Source: Pseudoalteromonas sp. MSK9-3
GTDB taxonomy: Bacteria > Pseudomonadota > Gammaproteobacteria > Enterobacterales > Alteromonadaceae
Direction of reading: 5' to 3'
Length of the DNA: 64,000 nucleotides
NCBI RefSeq assembly: GCF_003590335.1
Contig: NZ_MIET01000023.1
Coordinates: 1-64,000 of the forward strand
Positions 35,532 to 47,350 of this stretch are shown here, piece by piece. The number at the start of each line of letters is the position of its first letter. Position 1 is the stretch's first letter. The notes under the pieces were generated by a model. That model was not told the DNA's origin, did not search any database, and was given only the letters and a program-made list of their open reading frames with translations. A program made the translations under genes and the position numbers.

Positions 35532-36212
35532 ATGGCACGTGGTGTAAATAAAGTTATTTTGGTTGGTAATTTAGGCCAAGATCCTGAAGTACGTTATATG
35601 CCGAACGGCAATGGCGTCGCAAATATTACTTTAGCAACTTCTGATAGTTATAAAGACAAAAACACGGGCCAAATGATCGATAAGACAGAATGGCATCGTG
35701 TGGTATTTTTTGGCAAGTTAGCTGAAATAGTCGGTGAATACTGTCGTAAAGGTTCGCAAATTTACGTAGAAGGTAAATTGCAAACACGTAAGTGGACCGA
35801 TCAAAGTGGCCAAGACAAATATACAACAGAAATCGTTGTGGATGGTTTTACTGGTCAAATGCAGATGTTAGGTGGTCGTGGCGATCAGCAAGGCGGCGGT
35901 CAATATCAAGGTGGACAGCAGCAAGGTGGTTATTCACAACCACAAGCGCAATATAACCAAGCGCCTCAGCAAGGTGGCGGTCAATATCAAGGTGGACAGC
36001 AGCAAGGTGGGTTTGCGCCTCAAAACCAAAATGCCCCACAGCCTGCAAGTCCTCAACAAGGTGGGTTTGCACCTCAGCAAGCTGCCCCAGCGCAGCCTCA
36101 GCAAAGTGCTCCGCAGCAACAAGGTGGTTTTGCACCGAAGCCAGCACCTACTGGTGGCGCATCAAACCCAATGGAACCGCCTATCGATTTTGATGATGAT
36201 ATTCCGTTCTAG
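35532..36212 (+). CDS. ssb: SSB, single-stranded DNA-binding protein
   Basis: 226 residues. The N-terminal OB fold (1-110; [20 protein letters not shown]-containing [15 protein letters not shown]) binds ssDNA as a tetramer. The linker (115-205) is rich in Gly and Gln, with a repeated [13 protein letters not shown]. The acidic C-terminal tip is DFDDDIPF, the docking peptide for repair and replication partners. AGTGAGGAGAAGG precedes the ATG. The long linker compared with the 178-residue E. coli protein comes from tandem duplications. Confidence 0.97.
   Translation: MARGVNKVILVGNLGQDPEVRYMPNGNGVANITLATSDSYKDKNTGQMIDKTEWHRVVFFGKLAEIVGEYCRKGSQIYVEGKLQTRKWTDQSGQDKYTTEIVVDGFTGQMQMLGGRGDQQGGGQYQGGQQQGGYSQPQAQYNQAPQQGGGQYQGGQQQGGFAPQNQNAPQPASPQQGGFAPQQAAPAQPQQSAPQQQGGFAPKPAPTGGASNPMEPPIDFDDDIPF
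35889..36010 (+). repeat. Direct repeat in the ssb linker, 81-bp period
   Basis: About 41 bases at 35889 recur at 35970 with one difference (CAAGGCGGCGG versus CAAGGTGGCGG, then an identical TCAATATCAAGGTGG and onward). It encodes the repeated [14 protein letters not shown]. The 81-base period equals 27 codons, so gain or loss of a copy keeps the frame. Confidence 0.85.
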
Positions 36213-36258
36213 CACATAGGTAATTAATAGTTGTAAAGTTAGGTATCAAAAATTACTT

Positions 36259-36290
36259 AAACCCACTGCTATTAGTGGGTTTTTTATTTT
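36259..36290 (+). terminator. Rho-independent terminator after ssb
   Basis: AAACCCACT pairs with AGTGGGTTT over a 6-base loop and is followed by T-rich TTTATTTTT. It lies 47 bases after the ssb stop. Confidence 0.88.
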
Positions 36291-36469
36291 TACCTTTTTA
36301 AGTAATGAAATAAGGAACTATGGACTTTCTAGCCTTCCTCAAAATGAAAAGTTCAAAAGTAGAGTTTTTCATTAACTAAACTAAGAAAGTCGTTAGAGTA
36401 TTAACCAACTTGAGAAATCGAGTGATATAACTTTGAACTTCCTAGAATTCAGGTACATAAATCTATCAA

Positions 36470-37468
36470 TTAAGTTGGCTTTCTGGCGATTACAAACATA
36501 TTTCCGCCGAGGTTAGCGTGAGTTATTGCATCAGATAATGCACTCTTAAAATTAGGATCTGACAAATTTTCTTTTATGAAAGTACCTAACTTTAAGTCGT
36601 AATCGGAAGAACCATGTGCCAACTTTTCAATGTAACCAACATCCATCGAGCCATTAGGAGTAGTTATCTCAATCAGTTCAAAACCAAACGTTTTTAGTAA
36701 AATCAGTATGTTATTTTTATTAAATAGATTGACGTGGCCTGGTGGAACTAATTGTTCATGGTCACGCCCTGCAATAGACCACTCGAGGCTATTCAAATTT
36801 GGTGTTGAGAAGAACCAATACCCTCCTGGTTTAAGAAGTTCGAATATCTTTTCACAAAAAGGAGATAAATCAGTAATGTGTTCCAATGTATCCCATAATG
36901 ATATTCCATCAAACTTATTTTCTGCAGGCATTTCATGTAACCAGCAGTTATAAATATTGATTGATGGGTTATCACCAAAACGTTTATTTAAGCTAGAGCA
37001 AGCATCTGTACTAGGGTCACAACAACTGATAGACAAGCTATTCTGGTTGCGAACAAGAGACTCAACAAAGATCCCTACAGCGCTACCAACATCAAGCAGC
37101 TTACCCTTTTCCATGTATTGCTTTATTTTTTCAACTCTGGCATCGAAAATAGGAATTCGCTTTTCAAAAGTATCCGTAAATATTTGATTCTCTAAAAGCT
37201 TCATCTCTCCATTATAATAAGCTTCTAATTGCTCAATAGTAGGCATAGGATTACAAAATACATGCCCACAATGCTTACACTTATCTAACTCAAAACCATT
37301 TTTAATCTCATAATGAGAAATCTCTTTGTCATGGCAAACAGGGCAATAACTCGATTTTTCCTGAGCACTACTCTTACTGTGCACGTCTGCTAAAGAAGTC
37401 AGCAGCATTCTTTTTAATAATAATTTATACTTGCTAGGGTGGATGTCTAAATAATTAATTTTTCCCAT
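36470..37468 (-). CDS. Class I SAM-dependent methyltransferase with zinc-ribbon N-terminus
   Basis: 332 residues. The N-terminal ribbon has C42-x2-C45 and C64-x2-C67, typical of sugar C-methyltransferases and related glycan-modifying enzymes. SAM motif I is LLDVGSAVGIF (124-134), followed by ISLWDTLEHI and LKPGGYWFFSTPN. It probably methylates a sugar or another cell-surface component. It lies downstream of the GT29-like gene on the same strand with about 80 bases between; no polysaccharide cluster surrounds it. Confidence 0.82.
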   Translation of the reverse strand: MGKINYLDIHPSKYKLLLKRMLLTSLADVHSKSSAQEKSSYCPVCHDKEISHYEIKNGFELDKCKHCGHVFCNPMPTIEQLEAYYNGEMKLLENQIFTDTFEKRIPIFDARVEKIKQYMEKGKLLDVGSAVGIFVESLVRNQNSLSISCCDPSTDACSSLNKRFGDNPSINIYNCWLHEMPAENKFDGISLWDTLEHITDLSPFCEKIFELLKPGGYWFFSTPNLNSLEWSIAGRDHEQLVPPGHVNLFNKNNILILLKTFGFELIEITTPNGSMDVGYIEKLAHGSSDYDLKLGTFIKENLSDPNFKSALSDAITHANLGGNMFVIARKPT

Positions 37469-37550
37469 GCATCATTTATCCAAATAGATTAAACACACTG
37501 CGATCCAAGTATTTAGCTTGAGTCAGTTGATCTTTAAAATTCAACAGAGC

Positions 37551-38921
37551 CTAGTTAAAAGCTAAATGTAATTTATCAAAATACTCGTCAACACCAAGTT
37601 TTAATACTTCCCGAGTTTTTGTATCTGCTTCTATCAAGCCATTTTCCAGTAGCCTTTTACAAAAAACCTGTTGAGAGGCTATATCATGGAATACAGCATG
37701 GTTAAGTAAAAGGTTATCCCCAACTCCAGCTAATTTTTCAGAGTCTGAAAAGTTCGAGTAACTACTTTTATAAGCAGCTTTAGTTGTATAAAAATCAAAA
37801 TTGAAAATTTTCACACTTTTAGCCTGCATAGTAAGTAAGTCAATCAGGATTCTTTGTAAAAATGTCGGAAAACCATTAAATAACTTCATTTTTGCTTCAA
37901 ACAACATTGTGCGAGATTTTCCGTTAGTAATTGACTCAAATTCAGACTCTTCTTTTTGTAGTTCAAATACATAGAAAATATCTTTAAGTCTAAGCAACTC
38001 TTTGTCCTCTGCCTTCATCATTTCTAATCGATATGCAGAAAGGTAGACAATATTAGTCTTTGAACCTATTTCTTGACTATCAGAGTTATCCTTAAGCGAG
38101 GGAAGCATACGAATAACTAAATCATGACTATCAATCTCTTCGCCAAGCTTCTCCTTGGAAACGCAGGGGCCAACAATCGCGATACTTTTACCTTTGACTA
38201 GCTCAAAAAACTGTTCGTCTTTTTTGTTTAAAAGCTCAGAAACATATTGCCTGTTATAAGTGCCTCCAATGTATAGCTGTAAAAGGCTTTTCATATAAAT
38301 AGAATCAATATCTTTATCAGGAAAGTGGTGATGTATGGAATCTAACTTTCTTTGGGCAGCCGCACAATCACCTTTATCTAATAGACAAAGAAACTGTTGC
38401 ATGTAAGTATCTCTATCGTTTGTTGGTGAGGCCAAAAGACTTTTTTGTAATTTGACCCGGCTATTTGAACAATCTCGAAACATTCCCTTAGCCACTAAAT
38501 ATGAATAAATGTTCTTCCATCGCTCATATGAAAATAACTCTGGAGGTTTTTGAGCCAAATAAACAGATTGTTTAACCAGATCAGTGTGTTCTCCATGATC
38601 GGATAGCCATTTTTCTACTTGAAAAATAAAGTAATCAGCTAATATCTTAGGTGCCTGATATACAGTAATTACGTCTTCATTGATACCTTCATTTCTCAGA
38701 ACATCCACTATTTCGGTAACATAGATACTGGTAATAAGAATACGATTAAATATATAGCTAGATAGTTCATGTGGGGGGATAATCGGCACCCCCATATATT
38801 CGCGCTTCTCGTCACTGAATGAATCACAAATCGCCACGATATCGATATTCTTATCTGTAGAAAGCATATCAAAAGCACACCTTCCTCCCGAGCCAAGACC
38901 ATAAAGTATAATTTTTTCCAA
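37551..38921 (-). CDS. Protein with Rossmann N-domain and sialyltransferase-like (GT29) C-domain
   Basis: 456 residues. The N-terminus (1-95) is a nucleotide-binding fold: YGLGSGGRCAFDML, with a strand IVAICDS, as in PglD-like or sugar-nucleotide proteins. A helical linker follows. Residues 245-295, KSIAIVGPCVSKEKLGEEID then SHDLVIRM and EIGSKTNIVYLS, resemble sialylmotif L of eukaryotic-type GT29 enzymes (VVGNS...GREIDSHNFVMRMN...VGSKT). It may transfer sialic acid or another nonulosonate, but donor genes (neuA-like) are not in the window. Domain call is by motif memory. Confidence 0.6.
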   Translation of the reverse strand: MEKIILYGLGSGGRCAFDMLSTDKNIDIVAICDSFSDEKREYMGVPIIPPHELSSYIFNRILITSIYVTEIVDVLRNEGINEDVITVYQAPKILADYFIFQVEKWLSDHGEHTDLVKQSVYLAQKPPELFSYERWKNIYSYLVAKGMFRDCSNSRVKLQKSLLASPTNDRDTYMQQFLCLLDKGDCAAAQRKLDSIHHHFPDKDIDSIYMKSLLQLYIGGTYNRQYVSELLNKKDEQFFELVKGKSIAIVGPCVSKEKLGEEIDSHDLVIRMLPSLKDNSDSQEIGSKTNIVYLSAYRLEMMKAEDKELLRLKDIFYVFELQKEESEFESITNGKSRTMLFEAKMKLFNGFPTFLQRILIDLLTMQAKSVKIFNFDFYTTKAAYKSSYSNFSDSEKLAGVGDNLLLNHAVFHDIASQQVFCKRLLENGLIEADTKTREVLKLGVDEYFDKLHLAFN

Positions 38922-39388
38922 TTCTTACTCCGAAGCTTTCATCTAATATTTGCTATTTGAGTTAATAGTTATACGAGTAGGGGGTCTCTCTACGTAACTG
39001 GCTGTTTCATTAGAACAGTCGGTTTATGTAACTTCCTTACTTTATTCTAAGTTTCGTGTTACCAAACCTCAGTTACAGATCCTTAGTCCATATTACCGAC
39101 AGCTAATTTCCTACCTTTATAAATACAGCAAATAGTAGCTCCGTTATTAGGATAAATAAACATGTATTGCCATAGTTACAGACAACGGATACTTGCTCTG
39201 AGCTACCAGTCAGTAGTAGTTAATTAAGGGCTATATTTACTACCAGGATTTAAATAACGTCATCAGTTATAGGCTTACAGCCGTAAAACACTTTTCCAAG
39301 CGTATCAATTTTAATCAGTGTTTATTAACTATTAATATGCTAATTTAAAAATAGTCTAACATCTTATTCTAATTAATTCAGCACTGTC
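38922..39388. other. Intergenic stretch before the IS element
   Basis: About 470 AT-rich bases with many stops in all frames and no ORF with a ribosome site. It presumably holds the promoter of the minus-strand GT29-like gene. I see no tRNA or notable repeat. Confidence 0.5.
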
Positions 39389-40645
<1,257 letters not shown>

Positions 40646-41376
40646 TACGGTAAGTTGTTCTAACGGCTTCAAGGTATAAAGAAGATTTCTCATGGTAGTA
40701 TGAAGGTTTAATTTTTTGAGTTGACATCACTTCTTGCTAATCGTACGTATGTGATTAAGGGTTTCTTTTTATTTATTTGGTTTCAGGAGTTGGAGGTGGA
40801 TAGCTAACGATCAAAATCTTATATTGATGTTTGATAAGCTCAAGGCCATCTTTGTCGAAAGTTTAGCTGAGTTACTGTAGTGAAAGCTGCGAATGAAAAG
40901 TGGTTTGATTGATATCATAAATGTGGATTATTTATTCATCTGATGATTGCTGTAACATTACAAAAAAGACTAAAAGAATACTTATTTCTTGTGCCTAAAA
41001 TGTAGTAAATAAAATGAAACCGTAGGAAAGACCTGGACATACTTTTATGGGGGATCTGCACAGTTGGCTTGTAAGACCAAAAAAGTATATGAAGATAAAA
41101 TTAAAGAGCTAAAAAGCACTTTAGATGAACTTATATAAAGATCTAGAATTGGCGAGAGGAGCAATGGAAAAGTACGATACGCCTAGTAGTTTGAGCTATA
41201 GGGGAATACACGTAATGCTACAAGGCGATATATGGTAGAGCGAAGGTTATTGTGCGGAGCGACTTAATAGCGATTAGCAACAGGATACTTTAGGTACTAT
41301 TTTTTGTCATACTGAACCTTGAGTTTTATATACTTCTAGACAACACTTAGGCTATTAAAAAGCGGCATTAAGTGGT
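40646..41376. other. Gene-free stretch between the IS and csrD
   Basis: About 730 bases, AT-rich, with only very short ORFs lacking ribosome sites (for example a Lys-rich stretch ending ELKSTLDELI at about 41138). It could be decayed sequence left by rearrangement around the IS. The last part presumably contains the promoter of the csrD-like gene. Confidence 0.5.
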
Positions 41377-41379
41377 GTG

Positions 41380-43020
41380 ATGAAGCAGTTTTTAGAGCAG
41401 TTAAACTCACGTATTGTGCGGCTGTATGTTGTTGGCTTTGCTGTGGCAACCGTTCTGATACTGAACACATTATTAGTTCATTTATTGCACTTAAAAACTC
41501 ATCAGCAAGGCGTTGAAATAGTAAAGCAGGTACAGCTGCTTGATGGACCTGCTAGAACGCCTGAGAAGATCACCCAAATCGCACGAATACATGGATTTAG
41601 TACGGCGAGTGATACTAATGCTGGTGGTAGGGTTGAACAAGACGTTTTCTCTTATGAGGGTTTGAGCTTAACATTATCTCACCCAACAGTTGTGAAACAG
41701 TACTTTGCAATTTTTGTTTTTTTTAACGTGTTGTTTATAGGATTTTTAATGTTTTGCTATCGGTGGTTGCTGATTTACCGAGTGAGGCCTAAAACACCGT
41801 ATTCTAGAAGTACCCAAATTTGTGTCGAGAATAATGTGGCTTTGCCAACGTCGATTGAACCTCGCAAGCCTGATGAGTCACTCTTTAATGTATTTGCATT
41901 GGTGAAATGGCGATATGTAATTGATTCTAAAGTAGACCCCCAGCAACATTTTTCGATTATATTAGCGAAGCACTTTTCAGATTATGCAAAATGTTCGGTA
42001 AAGTATTTAAGCTCGGGAGCACTTGCGGTCACTTTTGAACAAGTCCCTTGGGGTGATGTGAGCCGAATAGAGAAAAAGTTACATGAGGTCGTCTTTCAGG
42101 CGCTGATAATTATGCGACCTGACCTATCTCGTAAGACGGTTAAGATTGGCGCTTGTTATTATCAAGCCAGAGCCGACCAGACTCAAGTGTATCAATTAGC
42201 GCGTTCAGCACTTGCAGTGGCTGTAAATAACGTTTGGCAACATGTTCATATGGTACCGCTTAATAAAACTCACGCCACAACGATGCAAAGTAGTGAAGAT
42301 GATTTTATTGCTTACATTAATAAAGGCCAGTTTGTGCTGTTTTTTCAACCTTTATTTTGCTTTAAACAACAAGATATTAAGCAAAGTGAGGCATTATTAC
42401 GGGTGCGGCATAGTCAACTTGGGCTTATTTCAGCTAAGCAATTTATTCCACAAATTCACAGCAAAAATCATCTTAATACGTTAGATAAAACAGTTGTGGC
42501 ACATACACTTAAGGTACTTAAAAAAGAGGCTGATCACGCGAAGGTGAGCATTAACTTACATCATGTTAATTGGTGCGATGATACGTTTGTTTGTTGGTTA
42601 GTAAACGAGATTAAAGACTGTGGTGTGGCTAGTAGAGTGCAGTTTGAGGTATCGGCTTATGATTATTATCACCATCATAGAGCCTTGTTACGCGCATTTA
42701 GCGCATTGGCTAAATTAGGCGCGGGCGTGTTGCTCGACCAAGTCACTGATGTTTTGCCCGGCAAAACTTTGAGGGCAATTCCAGCTATGGAGGCGATTAA
42801 GTTAGCGTTTGAGTTAGTGCATCATATTGATTCAAATCAGTCTCAGCAACGCAGTGTTAGGCAAATAGTGCGTCAGGCCGAGCGGATTGGGATCCCTGTT
42901 TATGCAGTGGGAGTTGAAACGCAGGCAGAGTTAAATTGTTTACAGCAGCTTGGCGTGCAGGGCGCTCAGGGGTATTACTTTGCTGAATTACTGCAACAGA
43001 TAGAGTTAGTTGGCTATTAA
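41380..43020 (+). CDS. csrD: CsrD/MshH-like protein with degenerate GGDEF and EAL domains
   Basis: 546 residues (ATG 41380; a GTG directly upstream is possible). Two membrane helices (about 15-35 and 110-130) enclose a small periplasmic domain. The GGDEF-like region (175-295) has lost its signature. The EAL-like region keeps EALLRVRH but has FEVSAYDY where LEITE is expected and LLDQVTD where DDFGTG is expected, so it should not hydrolyse c-di-GMP. E. coli CsrD, also degenerate, promotes RNase E decay of CsrB/C RNAs and sits directly upstream of mreB; synteny supports the call. RNase G lies nearby downstream. Confidence 0.78.
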   Translation: MKQFLEQLNSRIVRLYVVGFAVATVLILNTLLVHLLHLKTHQQGVEIVKQVQLLDGPARTPEKITQIARIHGFSTASDTNAGGRVEQDVFSYEGLSLTLSHPTVVKQYFAIFVFFNVLFIGFLMFCYRWLLIYRVRPKTPYSRSTQICVENNVALPTSIEPRKPDESLFNVFALVKWRYVIDSKVDPQQHFSIILAKHFSDYAKCSVKYLSSGALAVTFEQVPWGDVSRIEKKLHEVVFQALIIMRPDLSRKTVKIGACYYQARADQTQVYQLARSALAVAVNNVWQHVHMVPLNKTHATTMQSSEDDFIAYINKGQFVLFFQPLFCFKQQDIKQSEALLRVRHSQLGLISAKQFIPQIHSKNHLNTLDKTVVAHTLKVLKKEADHAKVSINLHHVNWCDDTFVCWLVNEIKDCGVASRVQFEVSAYDYYHHHRALLRAFSALAKLGAGVLLDQVTDVLPGKTLRAIPAMEAIKLAFELVHHIDSNQSQQRSVRQIVRQAERIGIPVYAVGVETQAELNCLQQLGVQGAQGYYFAELLQQIELVGY

Positions 43021-43079
43021 TTCATTGGCTAGGCAGTGCGCTTAGTTTGAGGTTAAGTGGTTAAACTAAGGTAAAGGCA

Positions 43080-43988
43080 TTAAATTAACTTACGATATCT
43101 TAAGCCATCAAGGCCTTGTAAACCGCCAGTATGTACAAATGTAATTTTACTATGAGCAGGGAAGTAACCTTGATCTATGAGCTGCCAAAGCGCATAGAAT
43201 GCTTTGCCACTGTAAATGGGTTCTAAGGGTAAATTATAGGTACTTCGCATTTTTTGACAAAACAGCCACAGTGCAGGAGTAAATTTACCATATCCCCCAT
43301 CATGGTATTGTGCTAGTAGTTGCCAGTTTTTTTGGGTCGTCGCTTTGGCGCTAAGCCCCAGAATATCTTGGTTTAAATATTCTGCGTTTTTTAAAACTGC
43401 GATCCCCAAAATTTGACTTGTTTCAGCACTTCCGTCAATGAGCCCAGCAAGTGTCCCTCCGCTGCCTGTTGGGCATAGTATATAATCACTGTCAGGTAAG
43501 CTTTGGGCGAGTTCTTGAACACCTTTTAGAGCTGCTTGGTTACTTCCCCCTTCTGGTATTAAATAACAGTTTGGCAATTGCTCGCGTATTTCATCTTGAT
43601 AATCTGTGTTATTGCGCTGGCGATAGGTAATACGATTGACCACATGCAAGTTCATTTTACAGGCTCGAGCCATTTTTATGGTGGGGTTTTGCTCATCAAT
43701 ATATGGACCACGCAAAATAACATGGCCCTCAATATTATGCAGTTTTGCGGCCATGCTTGATGCGTAAAGGTGGTTTGAAAAGGCGCCTGAAAAAGTAACG
43801 AATGCGTTTTTATTATTGTCGTGCATATCTTTAAGGTTATATTTTAGCTTTCTCCATTTATTACCGCTGATGGTTGGATGCAAAAGATCATCTCGTTTAA
43901 CGCATACCGTCAGTTTTTGTTTGTTAATCGAGGGTGAGTCGATCCGTTGCATTGGCGATTCTGGCCAATCAAATTGCAGTGAACGCAT
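43080..43988 (-). CDS. PLP enzyme, ACC deaminase/D-cysteine desulfhydrase family
   Basis: 302 residues from ATG 43988, which has AAAGGT six bases upstream; a longer frame to 44072 lacks a site. The PLP lysine is K44 in ISGNKWRKLKY. The phosphate-binding and substrate residues lie in TFSGAFSNH, EGGSNQAALKG and CPTGSGGTLAGL. Members degrade 1-aminocyclopropane-1-carboxylate, D-cysteine or L-cysteate; the exact reaction cannot be told from sequence alone. It is inserted between csrD and mreB in the reverse direction. Confidence 0.85.
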   Translation of the reverse strand: MRSLQFDWPESPMQRIDSPSINKQKLTVCVKRDDLLHPTISGNKWRKLKYNLKDMHDNNKNAFVTFSGAFSNHLYASSMAAKLHNIEGHVILRGPYIDEQNPTIKMARACKMNLHVVNRITYRQRNNTDYQDEIREQLPNCYLIPEGGSNQAALKGVQELAQSLPDSDYILCPTGSGGTLAGLIDGSAETSQILGIAVLKNAEYLNQDILGLSAKATTQKNWQLLAQYHDGGYGKFTPALWLFCQKMRSTYNLPLEPIYSGKAFYALWQLIDQGYFPAHSKITFVHTGGLQGLDGLRYRKLI

Positions 43989-44202
43989 AAATGTACCTTT
44001 TACATTGCATGAGATCAGTGTATCAAATACGACGAATAGATTGAAAATCTTAATTGAATACTGGCAACTCACTAGTCAATAGGGGTAAACTGAGATATTA
44101 ATTGCTCAAAGCTTGTGTTTTACCTTGTAAGTACATAGCATAAAGCCTTAATTATAAAAAATAACAACGACCAAATAATTGCCGCTTTTGGGAATGGAAT
44201 AT

Positions 44203-46233
44203 ATGCGAATTGCTCCTTTGTCTTTTTTTGTTACCGCCACTTTGATGGCTGCCAGTGTTTTGGCCCAAGATACAGCCACGGTTAATGCCGTTGAATCTGA
44301 GTTAGCTGTAAAGCAAACTGAGTTAGATAACTATACGCAAATATTAGATAAGCACATTAGTGAAGAAGCTCGACTACAATCACAATTGACTCTACTTCGA
44401 ACGCGCTCCTCGGAATTAGATAAGGAAAAGAATCAAGCGCTTGATGCAATGAATGAATTGTATCGACGCTTAATTGACGACCCTTCTATAGATATTAGTG
44501 CAGCACAAACGCGTTACCAACAGGCGGTATCAACGCATAAACAAAATAAAGATGATATTTCTATGCAATTGGCGGCGATTGCATCACATAGAAAAGACAT
44601 CGAACAAATACGCATTACGAAGCATACCTTAGTGAACACGCTTGAGAGTTTAAAAGATCAACTCAGTACCGCACGTGTGGAGCGGCTACGTAATGAATTT
44701 ACGCGTGAGGGCACGTTAGAAGTCGAGCACACGATAAATTGTAAGCGCACTGAAACGCTTGCTGCGTGCGAACAACGTGGTCAGCAGTTAGGATTACAAA
44801 AAGCCACTAAACGTTTTATTGATCAAGTTTTTGCAAATCTAACAGAACAGCGTATTGTTGAACCAAAACGAAATATAGCCGGTGCCCAAGTCCAAGTTGT
44901 GAATAGCCATGTGGTAGGCAGTGCGTTTAGTGGGCAAGGTAATTACAGCGTTAATTTAAGTGTTACTATGCGCGGTGATATGAACAACAGCCGTTTATGT
45001 AGTTTGCTTAATTTAGATAACCGCTTTTGCTCAGAATACGGCACCCCATTATCTATGGGGTACCAGGCAAGTTACCCAACTACCTTCAGTGATACGCAGC
45101 TAACTTTTAAAGATGTTTCTGAGAACATGGGTCAAGTTGAAGTTGCCAAGGTAGAACAGCAGCCGGTTATTGAAATTGACACACCACGAGTGACGAAAGC
45201 TGCACCAGTACAGATTCAGAAGGTGAACTCTGTTGCCGTGACTTTACGCTCGAATGTATATGATGATGAAGTCTTTATAAATGGTGTGAGCTACGGCTCA
45301 ACAAAACTGACAGTGACTGTACCGAAAGGTATTCATGATATTGAAGTGCGTAAGTTAGGATATCAGCCTTACAAAGCACAAATTGATATTCGAAAAGCAC
45401 GAACGATAAATGCTCGGCTATTAAAAAAGCCTGAGTCGATTGCTGCACCGACACCGAATAGTGAGCAAAAACAAGTCATAGCGAAGAAAAGTACGACAGT
45501 TGTAGCCCCCTCTAGACATAATAATGCCATTGTTATTATTCCAGCGGGCAGCTTTAAGATGGGCGATTTGACTGGTAATGGCTTGGCAAATGAACGTCCG
45601 GTGGTTGAAAAAGTACTGAGTAATTCTTACGCAATGCAGTCCAAAGAAGTGACTGTTGGAGAATACAGACAATTTATTAATAGCACCGGATATCAAACCG
45701 AAGCTGAAAAAGGCAAAGGCTGCGCCTATTATAAAAATGGCGAGCCAGTTTGGGAACTTGACTATAAATGGAGTAACCCAGGCTTTAATCAAGCAGATAA
45801 CTTCCCAGTTGTGTGTGTGTCGTATGAAGATGCCAAAGCTTATGCCAATTGGTTATCAGGTGAAAAGGGTCAGCAGTTTCGTCTACCAAATGAAGTAGAA
45901 TGGGAATATGCAGCACGCGCAAGTACCACTTCAGAGTATCCATGGGGTAACGAAATTGGCAAGAACCTCGCTAACTGTGGATGGTGTGGTAGCGAATACT
46001 CAAATAAAAGTGCTGCGCCAGTAGGTGAATTTGCACCTAACAACTATGGTTTATACGACACGGTTGGTAATGTATGGGAATGGACTCAAAAGCGAGCGTC
46101 ACAAGATGATGTGACAGTCAGAGGGGGTGCATGGAACTTTGCGCCGAGTTTGGCACGCGTGTCAACGCGTTTAGCACTCGCAGCAGATTTTAGAGCAAAT
46201 TATATTGGCTTTCGCTTAGTTCGAGAGCGTTAA
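44203..46233 (+). CDS. Exported coiled-coil/PEGA/SUMF1-domain protein, probably non-catalytic
   Basis: 676 residues from ATG 44203 (GGAAT upstream; ATGs at 44179 and 44194 are alternatives), with a signal peptide ending VLAQD. Residues 25-165 form a coiled coil. A middle region with paired cysteines follows, then a PEGA domain (VTLRSNVYDDEVFINGVSYG... to IDIRKARTINARLL, about 345-410). The C-terminal SUMF1/FGE-like domain starts VIIPAGSFKMGD and includes GNVWEWTQ and RGGAWNFAP. The catalytic cysteine pair of formylglycine-generating enzymes is absent (STRLALAADFRANYIGFRL), so a binding or structural role is more likely. Confidence 0.85.
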   Translation: MRIAPLSFFVTATLMAASVLAQDTATVNAVESELAVKQTELDNYTQILDKHISEEARLQSQLTLLRTRSSELDKEKNQALDAMNELYRRLIDDPSIDISAAQTRYQQAVSTHKQNKDDISMQLAAIASHRKDIEQIRITKHTLVNTLESLKDQLSTARVERLRNEFTREGTLEVEHTINCKRTETLAACEQRGQQLGLQKATKRFIDQVFANLTEQRIVEPKRNIAGAQVQVVNSHVVGSAFSGQGNYSVNLSVTMRGDMNNSRLCSLLNLDNRFCSEYGTPLSMGYQASYPTTFSDTQLTFKDVSENMGQVEVAKVEQQPVIEIDTPRVTKAAPVQIQKVNSVAVTLRSNVYDDEVFINGVSYGSTKLTVTVPKGIHDIEVRKLGYQPYKAQIDIRKARTINARLLKKPESIAAPTPNSEQKQVIAKKSTTVVAPSRHNNAIVIIPAGSFKMGDLTGNGLANERPVVEKVLSNSYAMQSKEVTVGEYRQFINSTGYQTEAEKGKGCAYYKNGEPVWELDYKWSNPGFNQADNFPVVCVSYEDAKAYANWLSGEKGQQFRLPNEVEWEYAARASTTSEYPWGNEIGKNLANCGWCGSEYSNKSAAPVGEFAPNNYGLYDTVGNVWEWTQKRASQDDVTVRGGAWNFAPSLARVSTRLALAADFRANYIGFRLVRER

Positions 46234-46279
46234 TAAAACAATTACGATGGGTGGCGGCATTGCTCGTCACTTGACTTAA

Positions 46280-47349
<1,070 letters not shown>

Positions 47350-47350
<1 letters not shown>

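Noticed and set aside
35848..36219. Overlapping ORFs on both strands within the ssb linker
   Set aside because: They arise from the repetitive Gly/Gln codons and have no ribosome sites.
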